Source: an uncultured Clostridia bacterium (GTDB lineage Bacteria; Bacillota; Clostridia; Lutisporales; Lutisporaceae). From it: a stretch of DNA of 37,016 nt. Of the stretch, positions 1 to 9,207 are shown piece by piece. Made by a program: the position numbers and the translations under genes. The stretch spans positions 1-37,016 of the forward strand of contig CALGKJ010000160.1 in NCBI GenBank assembly GCA_937930535.1, read 5' to 3'. The notes beneath the pieces are model-generated. The model saw only the letters and a program-made list of their open reading frames with translations. It made no database searches and was not told the origin of the DNA. Position 1 is the stretch's first letter. The number at the start of each line of letters is the position of its first letter.

Positions 1-1482
1 GCAACAAGTATGGCATTAAGCATAGGCAGAGACTTAGGAGTGGAAGTGCCGCTGACAGAAATATTCAAGACACCAACAATAAAGGCAGTAGCTGAATACA
101 TCAAAGGTGCAGAAGAAAGTCTGTACAGTGCAATACAACCAGCAGAAGAAAAGGAATACTATCCGCTGTCATCAGCACAAAAGAGAATATTTACACTACA
201 GCAATTTGACACCAGCAGCACAATCTATAATATTCCAAGTGCTTATATTATCAGCGGGGAGCTGGATATAGAGAGACTTGAAAAAGCATTTAAGTTTCTT
301 GCTCAAAGACATGAAGCCCTAAGAACTTCCTTTAGACGTGAAGAAGAAGCAGTAGTACAAGTAGTACACAAAGCTGTGGATTTTAAAGTTGAGCACATTG
401 AGATAGCTGACCAAGCTGTAGATCAAGGGTTTAAGAGCTTTATCAAATCCTTTGACTTAAATACAGCTCCGCTAGTAAGAGTAGGACTTTCTCAGCTTGA
501 TAAAGACCGTCATTTACTTATGATAGACATGCATCACATTATATCTGATGGCTTCTCCATAGAAATATTAGTCAGGGAATTTGCTGCACTTTATGAAGGA
601 AATAATCTATCACAGCTAAAGCTCCAGTATAAGGATTATGCAGTATGGCAGAATAGTGCTAATTCAAATGAAAAAATGCAGGATAAAGAAAGCTACTGGG
701 TAGAAGCATTAAATAATTCACCAGTGCTGAATATGCCTACAGATTATGAAAGACCAAGCATCCAAAGCTTTGAGGGTGATCAGATGTATGAAGAGGTAGA
801 AATTGAGCTTGCTAACACACTACGAAGGATATGCAGTGAAACAAATACAACCATGTACATGCTGCTGCTGACCGTACTTAATGTTCTGCTTTCAAAATAC
901 AGCGGACAGGAGGATATAGTAATAGGAAGCCCTGTATTCGGACGACCTCATGCAGATTTGCAAAATATCATAGGAATGTTTGTTAACACCATAGCACTCA
1001 GAAACTATCCAAGCAGCAGTAAAACCTTTGCAGAGCTGCTTGAGGAGGTAAAAAATAGCTCTATAAAGGCATTTGAATATCAGGATTACCAATTTGAAGA
1101 GCTTGTGGAAAAACTGGGTATTTCCAGAGATTTGAGCAGAAACCCTGTATTTGATGTTATGTTTACGGTACAGAATACAGCAGCCAGCGAAATGAAGCTT
1201 GGAGATCTGGAGTTTGCTTCCTATGAATTTACCAGTAAGACAGCGAAGTTTGATATAACCGTAAGCGCAGTAGATACACAAGATAAGCTGCTTATTGGCA
1301 TCGAATATAGGATTAGCCTATATAAGAGAGATACTATAAGCACATTGTTAAAGCATTATAAAGACATATTGGCGTGCATAGCAGAAAATATCAATATAAA
1401 AATATCAGATATAGACTTGAACTATGATATTGACTGTGTAGAAGAAGAGATACAATACGACGACATGGACTTTAATTTCTAA
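1..1482 (+). CDS. Non-ribosomal peptide synthetase, C-terminal part (partial T domain and condensation domain), 5' end outside window
   Basis: The reading frame is open from base 1, so this is the end of a larger NRPS. The first ~35 residues are the last helices of a peptidyl carrier domain: VEVPLTEIFKTPTIK closely matches the carrier domain of the next NRPS, and the phosphopantetheine serine lies upstream of the window. A full condensation domain follows, with SSAQKRIF, RHEALRTSF, the catalytic HHIISDG (His codons at 532-537), YKDYAVW, IGMFVNTIALR and RDLSRNPVFD. There is no adenylation domain after it. The protein ends in a short acidic tail (CVEEEIQYDDMDFNF) that could be a docking segment for the next synthetase (inference). 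The C domain would join the upstream peptide to the amino acid loaded by the NRPS at 2486. Sure of the family; the product is unknown. Confidence 0.93.
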   Translation, partial: ATSMALSIGRDLGVEVPLTEIFKTPTIKAVAEYIKGAEESLYSAIQPAEEKEYYPLSSAQKRIFTLQQFDTSSTIYNIPSAYIISGELDIERLEKAFKFLAQRHEALRTSFRREEEAVVQVVHKAVDFKVEHIEIADQAVDQGFKSFIKSFDLNTAPLVRVGLSQLDKDRHLLMIDMHHIISDGFSIEILVREFAALYEGNNLSQLKLQYKDYAVWQNSANSNEKMQDKESYWVEALNNSPVLNMPTDYERPSIQSFEGDQMYEEVEIELANTLRRICSETNTTMYMLLLTVLNVLLSKYSGQEDIVIGSPVFGRPHADLQNIIGMFVNTIALRNYPSSSKTFAELLEEVKNSSIKAFEYQDYQFEELVEKLGISRDLSRNPVFDVMFTVQNTAASEMKLGDLEFASYEFTSKTAKFDITVSAVDTQDKLLIGIEYRISLYKRDTISTLLKHYKDILACIAENINIKISDIDLNYDIDCVEEEIQYDDMDFNF

Positions 1483-1488
1483 AATAAA

Positions 1489-1521
1489 GGGTATAATAGG
1501 CAGCTTATGCCTATTATACCC
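1489..1521 (+). terminator. Strong hairpin after the first NRPS
   Basis: A perfect 14-bp inverted repeat (GGGTATAATAGGCA with its complement) surrounds a 5-base loop, seven bases after the NRPS stop codon. No T-run follows, so it may be a processing or stability hairpin or a partial attenuator rather than a simple terminator. The downstream CPBP and NRPS genes could still be co-transcribed. Confidence 0.55.
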
Positions 1522-1566
1522 ACTACTAAGACACCTAACAAAAATTTGAATGGGGGAATAGAGAAT

Positions 1567-2388
1567 ATGAAAAAAACTCTAGGTATTGCTTTAAACATAA
1601 TACTGTATATTTTTGTTTATTTCGCATCAATGTTTGGTTCAGGTCTTGTACTAAGAATTTTCACCTTGCCAAACCCGGAGTTTAAAAGCTGGGTTCTGAA
1701 CAACCAAGGGATACTAATGGCAGTTACAAGTCTTATAGCTTTTATAATACTGTCCTTGATATTTATGCTGAAAAAAAAGAGTCTTATAGCTTACTGCGGT
1801 TTTAAAGGCTTTAGCTTGAAAAGCCTGCCCTTGGTTGTACTGACAGGAATTGCACTTGGTGTATTCAGTATTTGTGCTGTAAAGACTCCTTTTATTGCCA
1901 ATATGTGCCCTGCATTAAATGAAACGCTGAAATCCATTACAGAGGGAGAGCTTGTATTAATCGCCATTTTAGGTCCTGTAATACTAGGTTCATTTATAGA
2001 AGAGGTTTTATTCAGAGGAGCATTATTAAATGAATTAGCAAAAGGCTTTAAAAAAGTAACTGCTGTAATTCTTCATGGTTTATTGTTTACTGTAATTTAT
2101 GGCTTTATGGCAGGGGATCTGTTTGTAGGAGCATACGCTGCCCTAGGAGCTGTTATATTTGGCTTAATATACATTTGGCTTGATTCCATCTGGGCTGCTA
2201 TTGCTGCTCATGTTACCAGCAGTATGTGTCTGCTGATATTAAACAGAACAAACAATCCTCTATCTAGCGGAAACGGTGCGGCAGTTGTTGCTTTAATAAG
2301 CTTGCTGACATTAATAACAGCACTATACTTTATTAAGAGCATAAGCAGCAACAAAGCTCAAAATGCAGGCAAAAGCTATACTGCATAA
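1567..2388 (+). CDS. CPBP family (CAAX-type) intramembrane protease homologue
   Basis: A hydrophobic protein of 273 residues with about eight membrane segments. It carries the CPBP/Abi signature: FIEEVLFRGALLNEL (the EExxxR motif), a second helix with HGLLF and a third with AAIAAHVTSS supplying the second His. Known members are glutamic-type membrane proteases; some are linked to bacteriocin self-immunity or peptide maturation. The start was set at ATG 1567, which follows GGGGGAATAGAGAAT. An ATG 60 bases upstream lies inside the hairpin and lacks a ribosome binding site. The gene sits between two NRPS genes on the same strand, so a role in self-protection or in handling the peptide product is plausible but only inferred from position. 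Confidence 0.9.
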   Translation: MKKTLGIALNIILYIFVYFASMFGSGLVLRIFTLPNPEFKSWVLNNQGILMAVTSLIAFIILSLIFMLKKKSLIAYCGFKGFSLKSLPLVVLTGIALGVFSICAVKTPFIANMCPALNETLKSITEGELVLIAILGPVILGSFIEEVLFRGALLNELAKGFKKVTAVILHGLLFTVIYGFMAGDLFVGAYAALGAVIFGLIYIWLDSIWAAIAAHVTSSMCLLILNRTNNPLSSGNGAAVVALISLLTLITALYFIKSISSNKAQNAGKSYTA

Positions 2389-2485
2389 CTTGATAATAAA
2401 TATTGGTTATAGGCGTCTTCCGCTATAAACAGTAAAAATTATGAAAAATAGACGTAAAGGATGCAAAACAGAGGGGGAATAGCAG

Positions 2486-5400
2486 ATGAACAATAAAGCT
2501 GTAAAAGAATTTATGCTTGCATCAGGAAAATTTGATAATGAGAAAAAATACTGGGCTGAAAAGCTTGAAGGTGAGCTGACTAGAGTTTGCTTCCCATATG
2601 ATTTTTTTGCATTAAACAGTACAAAAGCTCTTAAGGAAAACATGCAGCTTACCTGTCCGGCAGAATTAACACAAAAGCTCAATCAGGTAAGCAATAACTC
2701 ACTGCCGAATTTGTACATAATGCTGCTTACGGGAGTAACTGCATTGCTTTACAGATATACAGGCATACAAGATATAGTTATAGGTACGCCTGTCAATAAG
2801 CTTAAAACAGAAAAAAACCTTATGAATACAATTATGGTATTAAGAAACACTTTTGAAAGTACTGCTACCTTCAAAGAGCTGCTTCTCAAGGTCAGAAATA
2901 CTGTAGTAGAAGCCAGCAGCAACCAAAACTATCCTGCTGAGCTTTTACTCAGGGATGCAGGTATGCCTATGGAGAATTGTATGCAATCCCTGCTGCAAAC
3001 CATGGTAGTACTTAACAATATTCATGAACAAAAATATGCTGAAAACGCTAATTCCAATTTTGTATTCTATTTTGAAAAAAAAGCTGAATCAATAGAAGTA
3101 CTGCTGCAATATAATTCAGAGCTGTATACATCAGATACAGCATCAAGGATAATGCAGCACCTCTTCCAATTATTATCCTTGGCTTTAGGTGACGTAAATG
3201 TGAAGCTGAATGATATTGATATAATTTCCAATCAAGAAAAGGAGCTGTTACTTAGCTTTAATAATACGCAAAGAGCATATTCTCTGAATAATACCATACA
3301 CAAGCTGTTTGAGCAGCAAGTGCAAAAAACGCCGGACAATATAGCGGCAGTATATAAAGATAATCAGCTAACCTATAGACAGTTAAACAGCAAAGCCAAC
3401 ATACTTGCGAAGCTATTGATAAAAAAAGGTGCAAAGCCTGAAGGTATAATCGGAATAATAACAGAGCCTTCACTAGAGATGCTTATTGGCGTAATGGCTA
3501 TACTAAAATCAGGTGCGGCATATCTTCCTATAGATACTGCATATCCTGCTGACAGAGTGCAATATATGCTGGAGGATAGCGGAGCAGAAATACTGATAAC
3601 TCACACTCATCTGCTAAGCTACACAGACTTTAAGGGAGCTGTGATATCTCTGGATGATAACTGTATTTATGAAGAAACAGACCTTAACAATATGCTGGAT
3701 GATGTTAACCCTGATAATCTATCTAATGCAGATAATATGGCATATGTGATATACACCTCTGGTTCAACAGGAAAGCCCAAGGGGGTAATGGTAGAGCATA
3801 GAGCTTTGGTAAATCTTACAGAATGGCATAAGGAATACTATGAGCTTACAGAAAATGATAAAAGCACCAAATATGCTGGCTTTGGTTTTGATGCTTCTGT
3901 ATGGGAAATATTTCCATATATAACTACAGGTGCTGCCATATATATAATACCAGATGAAATGCGTATGGATATTGTTAAGCTTAATAAGTACTATGAGGAT
4001 AACGGAATAACCATAAGCTTTCTACCCACACAGGCATGTGAGCAGTTTATGAAGCTGGACAACAAGTCTCTTAGAATATTGCTGACCGGGGGAGACAAAC
4101 TCAAATACTATGCTCAAAAACCCTACAAAATAGCAAATAACTATGGACCGACAGAAAATACAGTAGTTACAACCAGCTTTATAGTAGACAGAGAATACTC
4201 AAATATACCTATAGGCAAGCCTATATCAAATGTACAAATCTATATATTAGATAAAAATAACAAGCAGCAGCCAATAGGAGCTGTAGGAGAGCTTTGCATA
4301 GGAGGAAGCAGTCTGGCAAGAGGCTACCTTAACAAGCCTGAGCTTACACAGGAGAAATATATACAGAATCCTTTTGCCCCAAATGAACGAATATACCGTA
4401 CAGGGGATCTGGCAAGGTGGCTGCCTGATGGTAATATTGAGTTTTTGGGACGTATAGATTATCAAGTAAAGATTAGAGGCTTTAGAATAGAACTGGGTGA
4501 AATCGAAAACAGACTGCTAAGCTATCAGAACATAAAAGAAGCAGCAGTAATCGACAAACAGGATGAAATGGGAAACAAATATCTGTGTGCATACATTACC
4601 ACAGAGCAAGCAATAGACGATAAAGCACTTAGAAACTATTTGTCAGAAGCACTTCCAGATTATATGATACCGCCATTTATTATGAAGCTTGATAAAATAC
4701 CAATAAATGCAAATGGAAAGGTGGATAGGAAGAAACTGCCTGATCCAGATATAAGTAAAGCATCCCAAAATGCATATGAAGCACCAACCAATGAAGTGGA
4801 AGAAAAGCTTGTTGAGCTGTGGAAGCAGGTGCTGGGAGCAGAACGAATAGGAATAAATGACAGCTTTTTTGAGCTGGGAGGTCACTCCCTTAAGGCAACT
4901 ACATTGATATCAATGATTCATAGCGAATTTAATGTAGAAGTGCCATTAATGGAAATATTCAAGTCTCCAACTATAAAAGCGATAGCTCAATACATCAAAG
5001 CAGCAGAAGAAAGCATATACAGCTCCATAGTACCTGTAGAAACCAGTGAACAATATCCTTTATCCTCAGCGCAAAAGAGGCTGTACGCGCTGCAACAGTT
5101 TGAGCCAGAAGGTACAAGCTATAACATACCAGCTATCCTGATGCTTGAGGGTACACTTGATATGCAAAAACTTAACTCAGCCTTTAAAGCACTTATAGAC
5201 AGGCATGAAAGTCTGAGAACCTTTTTTGTACTAGCAGATGGAAAGCCGGTACAGGTAATAAGCCAAGTAGTAGATTTTGAAATAAGTTATATTGAATCAG
5301 AGGAAAGAGATATAAATAAGCTTGTAAGAAGCTTTGCAGCAGCCTTTGACTTATCAAGAGCACCGCTTTTCAGAGCAGTGCTTATTAAGCTGCCTGACAG

Positions 5401-8400
5401 CATCGAGCCAAAAGAACCCATGAGGACTAAGCATATATTGATGCTGGATTTACATCACATAATTGCTGATGGAATATCCATAAGTATTTTAATAGATGAA
5501 TTTGTCAAGCTTTATCAGTCGGTAGAGCTCCCAAAGCTTAAATTACAATATAAGGATTATGCGGCGTGGCAGAATAATATTATCCAAAGTGAAAAAATTA
5601 AACGGCAGGAACAATATTGGCTTAATGTATTTCAAGGCGAGATACCTGTACTTAACCTTCCTACAGATTATCTAAGACCTGTTATACAAAGCTTTGAGGG
5701 AGATTATATACAGTTTGAACTGGACAAGGCTTTAACAGAGAGACTTAGGGAGATATCCAGAGAAACTGAATCAACTCTCTATATGCTGCTGCTGGCTGGA
5801 TATAATATACTGCTGTCAAAATACAGCCTGCAAGAGGATATTGTAGTAGGTACACCGACGGCTGGAAGACCTCACGCTGATCTGCATAACATAATAGGTA
5901 TGTTCGTTAATACTCTAGCAATGAGAAATTATCCCGAAAGCAGCAAGACCTTTAGAGAATTTTTAAAGGAAGTTAAGCTAAATGCACTTAAAGCCTATGA
6001 GAATCAAGACTATCAGTTTGAAGAGCTGGTGGATAGATTAAGAATACACAGGGACATGGGAAGAAATCCATTGTTTGATGTTATGTTTACAATGCAGAAT
6101 ATAGATTTTAAAAGCAGTGAAATAGAGGCTTTAAAAATTACGCCCTATGAAGAAAAAAATCAGATATCAAAGTTTGATATGACAATGACTGCAATAGAAG
6201 CAGAGAATAATATTATTATTGCAATGGAATACTGCTTAAGCTTATTTAAAAGAGAAACAACAATAAAAATGTTTAAGCATTATGAGAATATATTAAAATG
6301 TATAGCTGATAATATGGATATAAAGCTATGTGATATAGAAATGCTGTCTGATAACGAAAAGCACCAACTGCTATATCAATTCAACAGCACCAAAGCAGAT
6401 TATCCTAGAGATAAAACTATTTATCAGTTATTCGAAGAACAGGCAGAAAAAACACCTGATAATACAGCAGTAATATGTCAGGAAAGCTCTTTTGATATAA
6501 AAGCATTAACATACAAGCAGTTAAATCAAAAGGCAAACCAGCTTGCAAGAATCTTAGCAAGTAAAGGTGTAAAATCAGATACAGTAGTAAGCATTATGGT
6601 AGAACCTTCTCTGGAAATGCTTATTGGAATAATCGGTATCTTTAAGGCAGGAGGAGCGTATTTACCTATTGATTCCAGTCTGCCATCAGATAGAATAGAG
6701 TATATGCTGAAGGACAGCGGCACAGAAATACTGCTGACCCAATCATCGCTAAGTGATAAGGTAAGCTTTAAGGGAAACAGCTTATTATTAGATGAGGAAA
6801 AGCTATATACAGGGGATTGCAGCAATTTAGGCTTAGACTACAGCTCAAATAGTCTTGCCTATGTTATATATACATCTGGCACAACAGGCTTGCCAAAAGG
6901 CGTCCTAATCGAAAACAGAAGCTTGGTTAACTATGTTAAATGGATTACTGATAAAACAAGCATATGCAGTCAGGATAAAACTATGCTGTTATCATCCTAT
7001 GCCTTTGATTTAGGTTATACAGGCATATATTCTTCACTTTTAAATGGCTGTGAGCTTCATATGGTTTCAAAGGAATTATATTTGGATCCACATAAGCTGT
7101 CAGAGTATATTCAAAATAATAAGATTTCATACATTAAGATGACACCATCCCTATTTAGTATGATATGCAGTTCGGATAAATCTGCCATGGAAGCGGCATT
7201 TGACTGCATACGACTCATTATACTTGGGGGAGAGTCTATTAATGTATCAGATGTAGAGAAATTTAAACTGCATAATCCTAAAGTACAAATAATGAACCAC
7301 TATGGACCAACAGAAACTACAATAGGAACAGCGGCTAATATGCTGGATTTTGAAAGCTTTAGCTCATATAAACAGTGTCCAACCATAGGAAAGCCTGCTA
7401 ATAATGCCAAAATAATGATAGTAGATAAAAATCTCAAGCTGCAGCCTATTGGAGTAGCAGGAGAACTGTGTGTGGGTGGAGAAGGTCTTGCAAGAGGCTA
7501 TCTGAACAGACCTGATTTAACATCGGAGAAATTTATTCCCAACCCTTTCTTTGAAGGAGAAAAAATGTACAAAACAGGTGACTTGGCAAGATGGCTCTCA
7601 GACGGCAGCATTGAGTTCATAGGCAGAATAGATCACCAAGTAAAGATAAGAGGATATAGAATAGAGCTTTCAGAAATCGAGGGACGGCTGTTAAGTTATG
7701 ATACAGTCAGAGAAGCCTTGGTTGTTGTTAAGGAGGATTATGACAATAGTAAATATTTATGTGGATATTTCACTGGGGAAAAAGAACTTCAAATAAGCGA
7801 GCTGAGGGAATACCTATCAAGCTTACTTCCTGAATATATGGTTCCAGCATACTTGATACAAATGGATAAAATGCCCCTTACTCCCAATGGCAAGATAGAT
7901 AGAAGGTCTCTGCCAGAACCCGATAGAAGCAAAATAGTAAATGATGTCTATGAAGCCCCTTCAAATGATATGGAGAGACTATTAGCTTCAATATGGAGTG
8001 ATATTCTCAAGTTGGATAATATAGGGATAAACGACAACTTTTTCAGCCTAGGCGGACACTCCTTAAAGGCAGTTGCATTATTAGCTCAAGTAAAGGAAAA
8101 GCTAAAAGTAAATATACCCATGAATAAGATGTTTTTAAAACCAACTATAAAAGGCATGGCGGAGTTTATCAGTTCTTCAGACAATTCTGAGTCTGCCTAT
8201 ACACATAAGGATATAGTACTTATTAAAGAGTCTGATGCAAAAGAAAAAAATGTATTTATAATACATGACGGAACAGGGGAAATCACTGGATATACGCAGC
8301 TTGTAAGCAGTTTGGATTCAGGCTTTAATTATTGGGGAATAAGATACAAAAATCCAGAGGGATATAGTCCGATAGATTTAGCTATAGAAGAAATGGCAGT

Positions 8401-9070
8401 TGACTATATTAAGAGAATCAAAACTGTCCAGCCAAGGGGACCATACAATATAATCGGTTGGAGCTTAGGCGGACTGCTAACCTATGAGGTTGTAAGACAG
8501 TTTGAATTGCTTAAAGACCAAATAGGCTATATAGCATTGATAGATACCTTAGTGCCCAAGAGTAAAATACTTAAGGTGTTTAGCAAAGGTATTGGGGAAG
8601 GCAGCTTCTCTTTAAATACTGAAAGAAAATTTATCAATTCTATTATAAAGAGTAAAGAGCTTGAAAATATAATAGAGAGCAAAAATAGTATCAACAGTAT
8701 ATGGACGGAAGTACATGATTATCTAAAGAAGCACGGCGGAGAATATGATAAGCTGAAAAATTCCTTGCAGAGCATTGCAAAAGCAGTACCCAGCTTTGAA
8801 TATATAAAGGTGCATGAACTGTTGTATATAATGAATATAATAAGATCCTTGCATAATGCTGGCGAATCATATACGCCAAAAGGGAAAATTGATTCGCAGA
8901 TTTATTATTTCAAAGCAAAGGACAGCGAAACTATAAACCCGGAGAATTGGAATAAATACTGCAGCAAGCCTATAATATTTAATGCAATAGAGGGGGATCA
9001 TTTTTCTGTAATGAATAACCCTAATGTAAATAAAATTGCAGAGATAACTAATAATAAGATTACAGAGTAA
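2486..9070 (+). CDS. Terminal non-ribosomal peptide synthetase: half-C, A(Leu), T, C, A(Asp), T, TE
   Basis: A 2194-residue two-module NRPS. Residues 1 to ~255 are only the C-terminal half of a condensation domain, with no HHxxxDG motif. A1 has YTSGSTGKPKG (~420) and pocket residues D-A-W-F-L-G-N-V-V-K, the classical leucine code. T1 carries Ser801 in GGHSLKA. The full C domain has H990-H991-xxx-D995-G996. A2 has YTSGTTGLPKG (~1460) and pocket D-L-T-K-I-G-H-I-G-K, one change from the aspartate code. T2 carries Ser1859. A type I thioesterase follows, with Ser1993 in GWSLGG and a terminal GDH (His2172) for hydrolysis or cyclisation. No epimerisation or methylation domain is present. The expected contribution is a C-terminal ...Leu-Asp. 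The start ATG follows AGAGGGGGAATAGCAG. Pocket residues were read by hand alignment to GrsA, so specificity is a prediction. Confidence 0.95.
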   Translation: MNNKAVKEFMLASGKFDNEKKYWAEKLEGELTRVCFPYDFFALNSTKALKENMQLTCPAELTQKLNQVSNNSLPNLYIMLLTGVTALLYRYTGIQDIVIGTPVNKLKTEKNLMNTIMVLRNTFESTATFKELLLKVRNTVVEASSNQNYPAELLLRDAGMPMENCMQSLLQTMVVLNNIHEQKYAENANSNFVFYFEKKAESIEVLLQYNSELYTSDTASRIMQHLFQLLSLALGDVNVKLNDIDIISNQEKELLLSFNNTQRAYSLNNTIHKLFEQQVQKTPDNIAAVYKDNQLTYRQLNSKANILAKLLIKKGAKPEGIIGIITEPSLEMLIGVMAILKSGAAYLPIDTAYPADRVQYMLEDSGAEILITHTHLLSYTDFKGAVISLDDNCIYEETDLNNMLDDVNPDNLSNADNMAYVIYTSGSTGKPKGVMVEHRALVNLTEWHKEYYELTENDKSTKYAGFGFDASVWEIFPYITTGAAIYIIPDEMRMDIVKLNKYYEDNGITISFLPTQACEQFMKLDNKSLRILLTGGDKLKYYAQKPYKIANNYGPTENTVVTTSFIVDREYSNIPIGKPISNVQIYILDKNNKQQPIGAVGELCIGGSSLARGYLNKPELTQEKYIQNPFAPNERIYRTGDLARWLPDGNIEFLGRIDYQVKIRGFRIELGEIENRLLSYQNIKEAAVIDKQDEMGNKYLCAYITTEQAIDDKALRNYLSEALPDYMIPPFIMKLDKIPINANGKVDRKKLPDPDISKASQNAYEAPTNEVEEKLVELWKQVLGAERIGINDSFFELGGHSLKATTLISMIHSEFNVEVPLMEIFKSPTIKAIAQYIKAAEESIYSSIVPVETSEQYPLSSAQKRLYALQQFEPEGTSYNIPAILMLEGTLDMQKLNSAFKALIDRHESLRTFFVLADGKPVQVISQVVDFEISYIESEERDINKLVRSFAAAFDLSRAPLFRAVLIKLPDSIEPKEPMRTKHILMLDLHHIIADGISISILIDEFVKLYQSVELPKLKLQYKDYAAWQNNIIQSEKIKRQEQYWLNVFQGEIPVLNLPTDYLRPVIQSFEGDYIQFELDKALTERLREISRETESTLYMLLLAGYNILLSKYSLQEDIVVGTPTAGRPHADLHNIIGMFVNTLAMRNYPESSKTFREFLKEVKLNALKAYENQDYQFEELVDRLRIHRDMGRNPLFDVMFTMQNIDFKSSEIEALKITPYEEKNQISKFDMTMTAIEAENNIIIAMEYCLSLFKRETTIKMFKHYENILKCIADNMDIKLCDIEMLSDNEKHQLLYQFNSTKADYPRDKTIYQLFEEQAEKTPDNTAVICQESSFDIKALTYKQLNQKANQLARILASKGVKSDTVVSIMVEPSLEMLIGIIGIFKAGGAYLPIDSSLPSDRIEYMLKDSGTEILLTQSSLSDKVSFKGNSLLLDEEKLYTGDCSNLGLDYSSNSLAYVIYTSGTTGLPKGVLIENRSLVNYVKWITDKTSICSQDKTMLLSSYAFDLGYTGIYSSLLNGCELHMVSKELYLDPHKLSEYIQNNKISYIKMTPSLFSMICSSDKSAMEAAFDCIRLIILGGESINVSDVEKFKLHNPKVQIMNHYGPTETTIGTAANMLDFESFSSYKQCPTIGKPANNAKIMIVDKNLKLQPIGVAGELCVGGEGLARGYLNRPDLTSEKFIPNPFFEGEKMYKTGDLARWLSDGSIEFIGRIDHQVKIRGYRIELSEIEGRLLSYDTVREALVVVKEDYDNSKYLCGYFTGEKELQISELREYLSSLLPEYMVPAYLIQMDKMPLTPNGKIDRRSLPEPDRSKIVNDVYEAPSNDMERLLASIWSDILKLDNIGINDNFFSLGGHSLKAVALLAQVKEKLKVNIPMNKMFLKPTIKGMAEFISSSDNSESAYTHKDIVLIKESDAKEKNVFIIHDGTGEITGYTQLVSSLDSGFNYWGIRYKNPEGYSPIDLAIEEMAVDYIKRIKTVQPRGPYNIIGWSLGGLLTYEVVRQFELLKDQIGYIALIDTLVPKSKILKVFSKGIGEGSFSLNTERKFINSIIKSKELENIIESKNSINSIWTEVHDYLKKHGGEYDKLKNSLQSIAKAVPSFEYIKVHELLYIMNIIRSLHNAGESYTPKGKIDSQIYYFKAKDSETINPENWNKYCSKPIIFNAIEGDHFSVMNNPNVNKIAEITNNKITE

Positions 9071-9087
9071 TAAACAAGTATAACAAC

Positions 9088-9131
9088 AGCCTATAACAAT
9101 TAACAACTGTTATAGGCTTCCTGTTTTTTCT
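9088..9131 (+). terminator. Rho-independent terminator of the NRPS operon
   Basis: AGCCTATAACA pairs with TGTTATAGGCT across a short A/T loop and is followed by TCCTGTTTTTTC. It begins 18 bases after the NRPS stop codon. Confidence 0.8.
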
Positions 9132-9207
9132 TAATAGTTAATATGAATATCCAGTATAAGCCTCTAATATAATATATTGATATTAATATTATAAAGGGGT
9201 GAATCAG

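Noticed and set aside
1507-1566. Earlier start for the CPBP protease gene
   Set aside because: The ATG at 1507 lies in the hairpin after the first NRPS and has no ribosome site; ATG 1567 has one and starts a normal membrane segment.
2486-3250. Start of the second NRPS as a frameshifted complete C domain
   Set aside because: The 97 bases upstream contain stop codons and no C-domain N-terminal motifs in any frame, and a good ribosome site precedes ATG 2486; truncation rather than a frameshift fits best.
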